Source of the DNA: Chloroflexota bacterium
GTDB taxonomy: Bacteria; Chloroflexota; Dehalococcoidia; Bin125
NCBI GenBank assembly: GCA_026705105.1
Contig: JAPPBK010000197.1
Location: 1 to 9,595 of the forward strand
Length of the DNA: 9,595 nt
Reading direction: 5' to 3'
The position numbers and the translations under genes are program-made. How positions within the stretch are numbered: position 1 is the stretch's first letter; every line of letters starts with the position of its first letter. This document shows, piece by piece, positions 1-6,953 of this stretch. The notes below the pieces were generated by a model, which was not told where the DNA came from, searched no databases, and was given only the letters and a program-made list of their open reading frames with translations.

Positions 1-163
1 TGATCTCCTGGTTGGTGCCGAAAAAGGGTTGAATGCCGCTGGTCAGGCGTTCCAGCAGTTCCGCAAACTCGGGGCCGCGATGGTTGATCATCTCCCCGCT
101 CGCCGCCTCCAGCACCTCGGGAGGGCATGGCGTCGGGCCGGGAATTCTGAGATTCGTGGACAT
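1..163 (-). CDS. Class V PLP-dependent aminotransferase, N-terminal fragment (serine/alanine-glyoxylate type)
   Basis: Reading the minus strand from an ATG at 163 gives 54 uninterrupted codons that continue past the left edge of the window. The peptide begins MSTNLRIPGPTPCPPEVLEA and goes on with MINHRGPEF and later GIQPFFGTNQEI. This is the typical start of the alanine/serine-glyoxylate (AGXT/PucG-like) branch of class V aminotransferases: the IPGPTP-PPEVL strand, the M-NHR-PEF motif and the F-T-Q block before the cofactor pocket. Such enzymes transfer an amino group from alanine or serine to glyoxylate or related oxo-acids in the cytoplasm using pyridoxal phosphate. The catalytic lysine lies outside the window, so activity and exact substrate cannot be judged. 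The gene is divergent from selA. No clear Shine-Dalgarno sequence precedes the ATG. Confidence 0.8.
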   Translation of the reverse strand, partial: MSTNLRIPGPTPCPPEVLEAASGEMINHRGPEFAELLERLTSGIQPFFGTNQEI

Positions 164-284
164 ACCGCAGACGAACCGTTCACTAGGATGAAGATGTGTG
201 CGCCGGGCGGACCGGCGTCGGGACGACAATCGCTCGAAGCGTATCAGCGCCGCCTGCTCGTCGAACCCTCTACTGGACCTGCGG
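164..284. other. Divergent intergenic region between the aminotransferase and selA
   Basis: This 121-bp stretch separates two divergent starts and must hold whatever promoters serve them. The only promoter-like element I see for selA is TAGGAT at 184-189, a TANNNT -10 candidate that would leave a leader of about 90 nt, with no convincing -35. For the aminotransferase, the minus strand carries TACGCT (plus 238-243), also without a -35. No hairpin, tRNA or riboswitch structure is evident. An open frame enters from 198 on the plus strand, but its peptide is basic and unlike SelA, so I treat it as non-coding. Confidence 0.4.
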
Positions 285-1679
285 ATGTCCCACTCTGCTC
301 ACGAGGCAACGAAACACACCGCGAAGCTGCGCGCGCTGCCCAGTGTTGACCGTGTACTCGCCGAGCCGGCGCTGGCGGAGTTGCTGGGCCGGCTCTCACG
401 CGGCGAAGTCACCGAGGCGGTTCGGGATGCCATCTCGAACGCGCGCGGCGCGCTGATATCCGACCGCTCCGCAGCGACGGATCCGGGAGAGCTCGCCCGC
501 CTTGCCGCACAGTCGCTGCTCCCGCTCCTGGAGCCGTCGCTGCGGCCTGTGATCAACGCGACCGGGGTCGTCATTCACACGAATCTCGGACGCGCGCCTG
601 TGTCCGAGGCCGCAGAACGCGCGATGGCCCGGACGGCGTCCGGATACTCAAACCTCGAGTACGACCTCGAGTCGGGATCGCGGGGTTCCCGAGCCGGCCA
701 CCTGGAGTCATTGCTCTGCGCCGTCAGCGGCGCGCAGGCCGGCGTCGCGGTCAACAACAACGCCGCGGCGCTGTACTTCGCCCTCAACGCATTCTGCGCC
801 GGGCGCGAGGTCATCGTCTCGCGAGGACAGGCGGTCGAGATCGGCGGCGGTTTCCGCATCCCCGACGTGCTGCGGCAGTCGGGCGCGCGGCTGGTCGAAG
901 TAGGCACCACGAATCGCACCCGCGCGCAGGATTACGCCGACGCCGTCAGCCAAGACACCGCAGCCATCCTTCGCGTCCATTCATCCAACTTCCGCATTGT
1001 GGGCTTCACCGAAGAACCGGCGCTTGCGGAGTTGCGGGGCGTGGCCAATGAGGCGGGGGCGTTGCTGATCGACGATCTCGGCAGCGGCTGCCTGCTCGAT
1101 ACGAGGCGGTTTGGTCTCAGCTACGAGCCTCGACCTCAGGACAGCGCCGCCGCCGGCGCGGACCTCGTCCTGTTCAGCGGCGACAAGCTGCTGGGCGGAC
1201 CGCAGGCCGGCCTGATCGTCGGCAGGTCGGAGTCGATCGACCAACTCCGGCGTCATCCACTGATGCGGGCGCTGCGGCTGGACAAGGCGGCGATTGCCGG
1301 TCTCGCCGCCACGCTGCGTCACTACGTGATCGGCGAGGCGGTCGAGGCGGTCCCGGTCTGGCGAATGATCGCGGCCGATATCGACGAGTTGGACGCCCGC
1401 GCCCGCGGCTGGCGCGATGCGCTCGGCGCAGGCGAGATTGAGGACGCCGAATCGCCGATTGGCGGCGGATCGCTGCCGGCCGAGACCCGACCGACGCGCG
1501 TCCTGGGGTTGGCGCATCCGCATCCATCGGAGATCACCCGCTTGCTGCGCGAGCACGATCCGCCGGTCATTGCGCGGGTTGAGCATGGCCGTCTGCTACT
1601 CGACCCTCGCACGGTACTGCCCGGCGAAGACGGCCAAGTGATCGAGGCGCTGCGCGACGTGATCGGAGCGGCGCCTTGA
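285..1679 (+). CDS. selA: L-seryl-tRNA(Sec) selenium transferase (selenocysteine synthase)
   Basis: SelA converts seryl-tRNA(Sec) to selenocysteinyl-tRNA(Sec) with selenophosphate, in the cytoplasm, using PLP. The 464-residue product matches the usual SelA length (about 460). It carries the N-terminal tRNA-binding segment (LRALPSVDRVLAEP, about 16-29), RPVINATGVVIHTNLGRAP (about 88-106), the VNNNAAA block, SRGQAVEIGGGFRIPDV, EVGTTNRT, DDLGSG and the PLP-lysine motif SGDKLLGGPQAG with K301. These match E. coli SelA rather than the shorter SelA-like ammonia-lyase homologues. I chose the ATG at 285 because the 29 codons upstream (from 198) encode an arginine-rich stretch unlike the family. The ribosome site is weak (GGA seven bases before ATG). 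Its TGA stop overlaps the TTG start of the next gene, implying coupled translation. No selB, selD or tRNA-Sec is present nearby in this window. Confidence 0.95.
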   Translation: MSHSAHEATKHTAKLRALPSVDRVLAEPALAELLGRLSRGEVTEAVRDAISNARGALISDRSAATDPGELARLAAQSLLPLLEPSLRPVINATGVVIHTNLGRAPVSEAAERAMARTASGYSNLEYDLESGSRGSRAGHLESLLCAVSGAQAGVAVNNNAAALYFALNAFCAGREVIVSRGQAVEIGGGFRIPDVLRQSGARLVEVGTTNRTRAQDYADAVSQDTAAILRVHSSNFRIVGFTEEPALAELRGVANEAGALLIDDLGSGCLLDTRRFGLSYEPRPQDSAAAGADLVLFSGDKLLGGPQAGLIVGRSESIDQLRRHPLMRALRLDKAAIAGLAATLRHYVIGEAVEAVPVWRMIAADIDELDARARGWRDALGAGEIEDAESPIGGGSLPAETRPTRVLGLAHPHPSEITRLLREHDPPVIARVEHGRLLLDPRTVLPGEDGQVIEALRDVIGAAP

Positions 1680-2497
1680 TCGTGCTTGGCGCGGTGCTGC
1701 CGCATCCGCCCGTGCTCTTGGGCGAGATCGGCCGGGGACACGAGCGCGAAGCGCAGGCGACGCTGGACGCCTATGGCGTCGTGGCTGGCAGACTTCACGA
1801 GCTTGAGGTTTCGCGGCTGCTCATGATCTCCACCCACGGCATCGTCACGCTCAACCGCTTTCACATTCTGGCCGCGCGGTTGAGCGGCAACATGTCTCGA
1901 TTCGACGCGCCGGACGTCAGCTTTGGCCGCGACATTGATCACCAACTGACAGATACCGTGAGCAAGCGCGCCGCGGAGGCAGACGTACCGTTGACAGCGG
2001 CTGCTCAATGGGAAGAGTCGGATCATTCGCTAGGCGTCCCGCTGCGCCTGCTGGAGGATGCGGTCCCCGACCGAATCGCCGTGGTCGGCATCAGCTTCCG
2101 CCGGCCCGAGGAACACCTTCGTTTCGGCAAAGCCATCAGTGCCGCGCTGTCGGACATCGAGGAGCCGACCGCGGTTCTGGCGTCCGGCGATGCCGTGCAC
2201 ACGTTGTCCGACGCCTCCGCCTACGGCCACCACCGGCGGGCTGACGAGGTCCAGCAGCAGTACGAATCGGCGCTGCGGGCGTGGGATCCCGAGGCACTTT
2301 GCGCCATCGACGAAGACCTGCGCCGCGAAGTGGACGAGTCGGTCATCTCGTCGACGCTAATCCTGATGGGCGCGTTGCACGGGAGCGACGCCAATCCGCA
2401 TATCCTTGCCTCAGAGCATCACTGGGGCGTCGGTTATGTCACGTCCCTGATCGAAGTCACCCCATCCCTTTCTCCCCCCTTTGGGGGGAGATGCTGA
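1676..2497 (+). CDS. LigB/Memo-like class III extradiol dioxygenase-superfamily protein
   Basis: A 273-residue protein of the LigB/Memo superfamily, like the N-terminal half of AmmeMemoRadiSam proteins that are fused to AMMECR1. Visible family marks are GAVLPHPPVLLGEIGRG at the N-terminus (H10), ISTHG (H54), SDHSLGVPL (H117), SGDAVHTLSD (H175) and the closing SEHHWGVGYVTS (E247 as a possible ligand). The histidines are candidate metal ligands by analogy with LigB and Memo; ring-cleavage activity is not implied. The TTG start at 1676 overlaps the selA stop as TTGA. A GTG at 1682 is the alternative. No AMMECR1 domain and no radical SAM partner are in the window. The natural family C-terminus seems to end near E260-V261. 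The last 12 residues (TPSLSPPFGGRC) and the TGA come from, or flank, an inserted hairpin repeat and have no family counterpart that I know. The cellular role of this family is unsettled. Confidence 0.8.
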   Translation: MIVLGAVLPHPPVLLGEIGRGHEREAQATLDAYGVVAGRLHELEVSRLLMISTHGIVTLNRFHILAARLSGNMSRFDAPDVSFGRDIDHQLTDTVSKRAAEADVPLTAAAQWEESDHSLGVPLRLLEDAVPDRIAVVGISFRRPEEHLRFGKAISAALSDIEEPTAVLASGDAVHTLSDASAYGHHRRADEVQQQYESALRAWDPEALCAIDEDLRREVDESVISSTLILMGALHGSDANPHILASEHHWGVGYVTSLIEVTPSLSPPFGGRC

Positions 2498-2510
2498 AAG
2501 CAGAGGGGGG
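2471..2510 (+). repeat. Two-hairpin dispersed repeat, copy A
   Basis: A perfect 9-bp inverted repeat (arms 2471-2479 and 2483-2491, each TCTCCCCCC or its complement, loop TTT) is followed at once by a smaller hairpin TGCT-GAA-AGCA (2492-2502) and then GAGGGGGG. The same order of parts occurs in reverse orientation at 5587-5630, so this is a repeated element rather than a chance palindrome. It lies across the end of the Memo-like gene: its bases encode SPPFGGRC and the stop codon. Its G-rich edge acts as the likely ribosome site of mutS2. No T-run follows, so it does not look like an intrinsic terminator. It resembles the REP-like palindromic elements of many G+C-rich genomes; I cannot name a family. 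Confidence 0.7.
2503..2510 (+). promoter_or_regulatory. Ribosome binding site that sets the mutS2 start
   Basis: GAGGGGGG ends six bases before the TTG at 2517, a good Shine-Dalgarno position. It supports 2517 over the upstream in-frame TTG at 2481, which lies inside the repeat hairpin and would add 12 residues (GGDAESRGGHI-type) that MutS2 proteins lack. The G-run is the distal edge of repeat copy A. Confidence 0.6.
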
Positions 2511-2516
2511 CACATC

Positions 2517-4940
2517 TTGGACGCCAAGAGCATCGACGTGCTTGAGTTCCCCAAGATCATTGGTCGGCTCGCCGGGCTCTGCGGCAGCCCCGGCGGACGC
2601 GAACTGGCGCTTGCGCTGATGCCCAGCACCGATGCGGACGAGGTCCGCCGACGGCTCGCCGCCACCGCCGAGGCTCGCCGCCTCGCCTCGCTCAAGCCAA
2701 ACTTCCACCTGGGTCAAGCGCCCGACATCGAGTCGAAGCTGATCGCCGCTTCCCGCGCCGCAATCCTGCCTGCGGCGGACATCCTGGAGATCGCGATTCT
2801 GCTGCGCACTGCGCGTCATGCAAAGAACCAGATGGCGCCGCTCTCACGTGAGCTGCCCCAGCTCGCCCGCCTCGCGCAGCGGATCGACGACTTCTCGCCG
2901 TTGATCCGCGAGATCGAATCCACCATCGACGAACGCGGTGAAGTGCCCGACAACGCGTCGTCCGCGCTCGCGGAGGCTCGGGCGCTCGTGCGCACGCTGC
3001 AGGAACGACTCGAACGCCAGCTCGAGCGGACATTGCGGCACGCTGTCTCCGACGGCATCGCCCAGGAGTCGTTGATCACCGAACGCGACGGCCGCTACGT
3101 GATCCCGATCAAGGCGGAGCTGCGTGGAGCGCTGCCAAGCGTGGTTCATGACGTCTCGGCGTCGGGCGCGACGCTGTTCGTTGAGCCGCTGGCCGTGGTC
3201 GAACCAGGCAATCGCGTGCGCGAGGCGCGGCGCGAGGAAGAACGCGAAGTCGAGCGCATTCTGCGGGCGCTCTGCCAGTCGATCGGCGATGAAGCCGGCG
3301 CCATCCGAGCCGCGATCCGCTGTCTCTCGGCAATCGATCTGGCCCAGGCCAAGGCCCGGCTCGCCGCCGAACTTGACGCGCCGCTGCCGGCCGATGACGA
3401 CCGGCTCAACTGGATCTCAGACGAGTCCGCTGAACTGATCCTGCATTCCGCGCGGCATCCCATGCTGACCGGCGACGTCGTGCCGATCTCAGCCACGCTC
3501 AACGCTGACGCGCGCTGCGTCCTGATCACCGGACCGAACACAGGCGGCAAGACGGTTGCGCTGAAGACCGTCGGCTTGCTCTGTCTGATGGCCCAGTCAG
3601 GGCTGCCGATCCCGGCGGAACTGGGGACCCGGCTGCCGGTGTTGCAGGACATCTTCGCCGACATCGGCGACGAGCAATCGATCGAGCAGTCGCTCTCGAC
3701 CTTCTCCGCGCACATGAACAACATCGTGCGGATCATCAACGCCGCCGGTCCGGGCACGCTCGTGTTGCTGGACGAGCTGGGGGCCGGCACCGATCCCTCC
3801 GAGGGCGCGGCGCTGGCCCGCTCGCTACTGGAAGAGTTCCTCGACCTCGATTGCCTGTTGGTGGCGACGACCCACCACGGTGAGCTCAAGGTCTTCGCCC
3901 ATGCGACCGAGGGCATCGTCAACGCATCGGCCGAGTTCGACACGCAGACCCTGCAGCCCACCTATCGGATCATCATGGGCACGCCGGGACGTTCCAACGC
4001 CCTCGCCATCGCTCAGCGGCTGGGCATGCCCGAACGCATCCTCGAGCGCGCCCGCGAAGATGCGACGACCGAGGCGGCTACGCTCGAACACCTGCTCGCC
4101 GAACTCCAACACGAGCGCGACGCCATCGCCGGACAGGCGCGCGCGGAGCGGGTCGCGCGCGAAGAGGCGGAGGAGATTCGGGCCAACCTGGCCGAGCGGC
4201 GGGAAACGATCGAGGCGGAGCGGGACGCCGTGCTGGCTCGCACCGAGCGCGCGATGGAGGACGAGCTGGCCCAGTTCCGGCGGTCGCTTCGCGCCTCGCT
4301 CAAGGAACTCGAACAACGGCAGTCCCGCGACCGGGCCGAGGAACTGGCCGAGCAGCGAGCCGAACAAGGGCGCGAGCGCTTGCAGCGAGTCCGCCGCGAG
4401 CGCTCCAACCAGCGCCGCAGGCGCGCCGACCGCCGGCCCAAGGAATCATCGTTCGACCCGCAAGGTCTGAGCAGCGGCGACTTCATCTACCTGCGCGGAC
4501 TGCCGGAGCCGGGCGAAGTGCTCACGCCGGTCCAGGACGGCGCGCTCGATGTCCAGCTCGGCTCACTGCGCACGCGCGTCCGGGTCGAGCAGATCGAACG
4601 CCTCGCGCCGGTTGGCAGCCCGAATAGAGAGTCGGAGCGCCCGCTGCGCGGCATGGGCGCCACTGTCAGCAACATCCCTCGACCGCCGGTCGATCCCGGC
4701 TCGAAAATCGACCTGCGCGGCCAGATCACCGACGACGCCTTGCCGATGGTCGACTCCTTTCTCGATGTCGCCTACCGCGCCGGTCAGACCCGTCTGGAAG
4801 TCGTGCACGGCAAGGGAACCGGCGCGTTGCGGCGCGCGGTCCGCGATCTGCTCCGGCGGCACCCGCTGGTCACCCGCTTCGAGAGCGCCGAGCCCAAGCA
4901 GGGCGGCGATGGCGTGACGATCGTCACGCTGGTCGGATAG
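2517..4940 (+). CDS. mutS2: Endonuclease MutS2 (MutS-like ATPase with Smr nuclease domain)
   Basis: MutS2 proteins are cytoplasmic dimeric ATPases that bind branched DNA, and in Bacillus subtilis also collided ribosomes; they are not mismatch-repair MutS. The 807-residue product has the full architecture: a start like other MutS2 proteins (MDAKSIDVLEFPKIIGRLAG), the core/lever region, Walker A GPNTGGKT (339-346), the DIGDEQSIEQSLSTFSAHM signature, Walker B LVLLDELGAGTDPSEGAAL (D419-E420), the ATTHHGELK switch, a long charged coiled coil (about 520-640), a small KOW-like beta region (about 648-695) and a C-terminal Smr domain with IDLRG (731-735) and HGKGTGALR (from H764). It is slightly longer than the usual 780-790 residues, mainly through an arginine-rich coiled-coil end. 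The start is TTG, chosen for the Shine-Dalgarno and N-terminal match. It follows the Memo-like gene by 19 bp. All key ATPase residues are intact. Confidence 0.95.
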   Translation: MDAKSIDVLEFPKIIGRLAGLCGSPGGRELALALMPSTDADEVRRRLAATAEARRLASLKPNFHLGQAPDIESKLIAASRAAILPAADILEIAILLRTARHAKNQMAPLSRELPQLARLAQRIDDFSPLIREIESTIDERGEVPDNASSALAEARALVRTLQERLERQLERTLRHAVSDGIAQESLITERDGRYVIPIKAELRGALPSVVHDVSASGATLFVEPLAVVEPGNRVREARREEEREVERILRALCQSIGDEAGAIRAAIRCLSAIDLAQAKARLAAELDAPLPADDDRLNWISDESAELILHSARHPMLTGDVVPISATLNADARCVLITGPNTGGKTVALKTVGLLCLMAQSGLPIPAELGTRLPVLQDIFADIGDEQSIEQSLSTFSAHMNNIVRIINAAGPGTLVLLDELGAGTDPSEGAALARSLLEEFLDLDCLLVATTHHGELKVFAHATEGIVNASAEFDTQTLQPTYRIIMGTPGRSNALAIAQRLGMPERILERAREDATTEAATLEHLLAELQHERDAIAGQARAERVAREEAEEIRANLAERRETIEAERDAVLARTERAMEDELAQFRRSLRASLKELEQRQSRDRAEELAEQRAEQGRERLQRVRRERSNQRRRRADRRPKESSFDPQGLSSGDFIYLRGLPEPGEVLTPVQDGALDVQLGSLRTRVRVEQIERLAPVGSPNRESERPLRGMGATVSNIPRPPVDPGSKIDLRGQITDDALPMVDSFLDVAYRAGQTRLEVVHGKGTGALRRAVRDLLRRHPLVTRFESAEPKQGGDGVTIVTLVG

Positions 4941-4951
4941 CAGGGTTCCGC

Positions 4952-5581
4952 ATGGTGCTGCGACGCATCGCCGAAGCAATCGACCGACGACCCAACACCG
5001 GCCGCGTGCGGCGCAGCATTCTCCAGCTCGCCGCCGACGACTTCGTCAAGCAACTGCCGCAGCGCAAGGGACGTTCGGGCAACTGGGGGGTCAGCGGCTG
5101 GGATGTCTCCAACCTCGCGCATCCCGCCTTCTGGAGCATGGCGCTGCTCAGTCAGCGTCGCCAGCGCTACGCGATGACCCTGATTGGGCAGGTCTACGTC
5201 GATCAGGCCGCCGTGCAACCGTATGTCCAGGAAAAGCGCTCGACCGAACAGGTGCTGCACAGTTTCGAGAGTATCGACGCCGACTCGCTGGTCGGCTTCG
5301 TCGATGCCGCCGTGATGCTCTTCCAACCGCCCAACTCCAGCGGCGCGCCGCTCGTGCCGACCGAACAGGCGACCGAGATACTCCGCCTCGCCCTCCTGCG
5401 CGGCGCGATGGTCGGAGAGCTGCGCCCCGAGGAGGTTCGCGGGGCCTGGAGCGAGGCGCATCCGGATCAGGTCGAGCAGCACGGTCCCGAGGTCGCCTGG
5501 AAGAAAGCCCAGGGCCGAGCCGAAATGCTGCTCGAAGGCTGGTCCCAGTCCCGCCGCTCCCAGGGCCGGCGACTCATCTGA
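4952..5581 (+). CDS. Uncharacterised 209-residue protein downstream of mutS2
   Basis: I do not recognise this family. The ATG is 11 bp after the mutS2 stop, with AGGG six bases before it, so it is probably in the same transcript. The protein has a basic N-terminus (LRRIAEAIDRRPNTGRVRRS), a middle rich in aromatic and aliphatic residues (SGWDVSNLAHPAFWSMALL; YAMTLIGQVYVDQAAVQPYV), a mostly helical acidic stretch (STEQVLHSFESIDADSLVGFV, later TEQATEILRLALLRGAMVGE) and a basic C-terminal tail (SQSRRSQGRRLI). No signal peptide, convincing membrane span, cysteine cluster or nucleotide-binding motif is seen. Codon usage looks like that of its neighbours, and the frame is open over the whole length between two well-placed genes, which supports a real gene. 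Position after mutS2 hints at a nucleic-acid or ribosome role, but that is only guilt by association. Confidence 0.75.
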   Translation: MVLRRIAEAIDRRPNTGRVRRSILQLAADDFVKQLPQRKGRSGNWGVSGWDVSNLAHPAFWSMALLSQRRQRYAMTLIGQVYVDQAAVQPYVQEKRSTEQVLHSFESIDADSLVGFVDAAVMLFQPPNSSGAPLVPTEQATEILRLALLRGAMVGELRPEEVRGAWSEAHPDQVEQHGPEVAWKKAQGRAEMLLEGWSQSRRSQGRRLI

Positions 5582-5586
5582 CGGAG

Positions 5587-5630
5587 CCCCCATCTGCCTT
5601 CGGCAGCTCCCCCCGCATAGCGGGGGGAGA
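5587..5630 (-). repeat. Two-hairpin dispersed repeat, copy B (inverted relative to copy A)
   Basis: On the plus strand this reads CCCCC, then a small hairpin CTGCC-TTC-GGCAG (5594-5606), then a perfect 10-bp inverted repeat (arms 5607-5616 and 5620-5629, CTCCCCCCGC and its complement, loop ATA). Read on the minus strand it has the same order of parts as copy A at 2471-2510: C-rich/G-rich hairpin, small hairpin with GAA loop, GCAGA, then a G-run. The small stem differs between copies by a paired change (C:G here, T:A in copy A). It fills the gap between the 209-residue gene and rarA. No T-run follows on either side. Confidence 0.7.
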
Positions 5631-5651
5631 GGGAGCGTAGGTGTTCGACGC

Positions 5652-5657
5652 TACCCT
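5652..5657 (+). promoter_or_regulatory. Candidate -10 box for rarA
   Basis: TACCCT fits the TANNNT -10 pattern. The expected transcript start would fall at about 5664, giving a leader of about 20 nt that contains the GGAG ribosome site. If the mRNA instead begins exactly at the ATG at 5664 it could be leaderless. No -35 hexamer is convincing. Similar boxes precede the Nudix, MetE-like and VOC genes. Confidence 0.3.
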
Positions 5658-5673
5658 CAGGCCATGACCACTC

Positions 5674-5677
5674 GGAG
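5674..5677 (+). promoter_or_regulatory. Ribosome binding site supporting the rarA start at 5685
   Basis: GGAG lies seven bases before the ATG at 5685. The upstream in-frame ATG at 5664 has only AGG two bases away, which is too close to work as a Shine-Dalgarno sequence. This is why I prefer 5685. Confidence 0.5.
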
Positions 5678-5684
5678 CGGCGGA

Positions 5685-6953
5685 ATGAGAGACCTATTCG
5701 ACGCCGATGTCGTTGATCATGCTGCGCCCCTCGCCGCGCGGATGCGGCCACGGAGCCTGGACGAAGTCGTCGGACAGCAACATCTCGTCGGCGGCGGCGC
5801 GCCGCTGCGCCGTGCGATTGAGGCCGACGCGCCGCCCTCGTGCATCCTCTGGGGACCGCCCGGCTGTGGCAAGACGACGATCGCCCGAGTGATCGCCGGA
5901 CTGACGCACACGCGGTTCAGCACGCTCTCGGCGGTCTCCAGCGGCGTTGCGGACCTGCGCAAGGTGATTGCCGCGGCCGAAGCCGGACGCCGCGACGGCC
6001 TCGCCCGAACCCTTCTCTTCATCGACGAGATCCATCGCTTCAACAAGGCCCAGCAGGACGCCGTCCTGCATGCCGTCGAGGACGGCACGATCACGTTGAT
6101 CGGCGCCACAACCGAGAACCCTTCGTTCGAGGTGATTGCGCCGTTGCTCAGCCGAGCACGTGTCTACAAGCTGGAACTGCTGGACACGGCTGATATCCGA
6201 CGACTGCTGGAGCGAGCGCTCACCGATCCGGAACGAGGTCTGGGCCGCAGTCCGCCGGTAATCGAGGAGCAGGCGCTCGACGCCATCGCCAACGTGGCCG
6301 GCGGCGACGCGCGCGTGGCGCTGAACACCCTCCAGGCGGCCGCGGACAGCCTCGCCGGACAGGACCGCGCCATCTCGGTCGACGACGTGGCCGAGGTCGC
6401 GCAGCGCGCGCTGCCCTACGACAAGGGCGGCGACGCCCACTTCGACACGATCAGCGCCTTCATCAAGTCGGTCCGAGGCTCCGATCCTGATGCCGCCGTC
6501 TACTGGTTGGCGCGGATGCTCGAGGCGGGCGAAAACCCGATGTTCGTCGCCCGGCGGATTGTCATCCTGGCCGCCGAGGACATCGGGCTGGCCGACCCGC
6601 AGGCGCTGTCGGTCGCCGTCGCGGCGCAGCAGGCGACGCATCTGATCGGGATGCCCGAGTGCACGCTCGTGCTCTCCGAGGCGGCCATCTATCTCGCACG
6701 CGCTCCCAAGAGCAACTCCGCAATGAAGGCGTATTCCGCAGCGGTCGGCGCGGTGCGGGAATCCGGCGCTTTGCCCGTGCCGTTGCACCTGCGCAACGCG
6801 GCGACCGGCCTGATGGCTGCACACGGCTACGGCAAGAACTACCAGTACGCGCACGACTACGAGGGCGGCGTCACGCCCGACCAGCAGCACTTGCCCGAGG
6901 AACTCTCTGGCGTCGCCTTCTACCAGCCCTCCGATCGGGACGTGCGCCCGTGA
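5685..6953 (+). CDS. rarA: Replication-associated recombination protein A (AAA+ ATPase)
   Basis: RarA/MgsA is the bacterial homologue of yeast Mgs1 and human WRNIP1, a tetrameric AAA+ ATPase acting at stalled replication forks. The 422-residue product begins MRDLFD and continues with PLAARMRPRSLDEVVGQQHLVG. It has Walker A GPPGCGKTT (57-65), SAVSSGVADLRKVI, Walker B LLFIDEIHRFNKAQQDA (D114-E115), GATTENPSFEV, the LLSRARVY arginine-finger region, GGDARVALNTLQ (sensor 2 region) and the C-terminal tetramerisation part with KSVRGSDPDAAVYWLARML, ARAPKSNSAMKAY and VPLHLRNAATGLM-HGYG. Length is near the family norm (E. coli 447), with a shorter C-terminus. An ATG at 5664 would add seven residues (MTTRSGG). 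The TGA stop overlaps the next gene's GTG as GTGA, so the two are likely co-translated. Confidence 0.95.
   Translation: MRDLFDADVVDHAAPLAARMRPRSLDEVVGQQHLVGGGAPLRRAIEADAPPSCILWGPPGCGKTTIARVIAGLTHTRFSTLSAVSSGVADLRKVIAAAEAGRRDGLARTLLFIDEIHRFNKAQQDAVLHAVEDGTITLIGATTENPSFEVIAPLLSRARVYKLELLDTADIRRLLERALTDPERGLGRSPPVIEEQALDAIANVAGGDARVALNTLQAAADSLAGQDRAISVDDVAEVAQRALPYDKGGDAHFDTISAFIKSVRGSDPDAAVYWLARMLEAGENPMFVARRIVILAAEDIGLADPQALSVAVAAQQATHLIGMPECTLVLSEAAIYLARAPKSNSAMKAYSAAVGAVRESGALPVPLHLRNAATGLMAAHGYGKNYQYAHDYEGGVTPDQQHLPEELSGVAFYQPSDRDVRP

Noticed and set aside
198..284. N-terminal extension of selA from an upstream in-frame start at 198
   Set aside because: It would add 29 arginine-rich residues not seen in SelA; the ATG at 285 gives the family length and the normal tRNA-binding N-terminus.
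2471..2491. Intrinsic terminator after the Memo-like gene
   Set aside because: The stem is strong, but no T-run follows and mutS2 begins 25 bp later; the second, inverted copy elsewhere explains it better as a repeat.
2495..2497. TGA of the Memo-like gene read as selenocysteine, given the nearby selA
   Set aside because: Reading on gives an arginine- and glycine-rich peptide from the repeat and mutS2 start in the wrong frame, with no family match; the same check on the TGA at 5579-5581 soon meets a TAG.
2481..2516. Upstream TTG start for mutS2 at 2481
   Set aside because: It lies inside the loop of the repeat hairpin, overlaps the preceding gene and adds residues foreign to MutS2; the G-rich ribosome site fits 2517.
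3146..3961. Serine-rich minus-strand open frame inside mutS2
   Set aside because: It covers the MutS2 ATPase core on the other strand, and its serine/arginine-rich composition is typical of shadow frames.
5694..6890. Long minus-strand open frame antisense to rarA
   Set aside because: It is a G+C-rich mirror of a strongly supported AAA+ gene, and the peptide has no recognisable domain.
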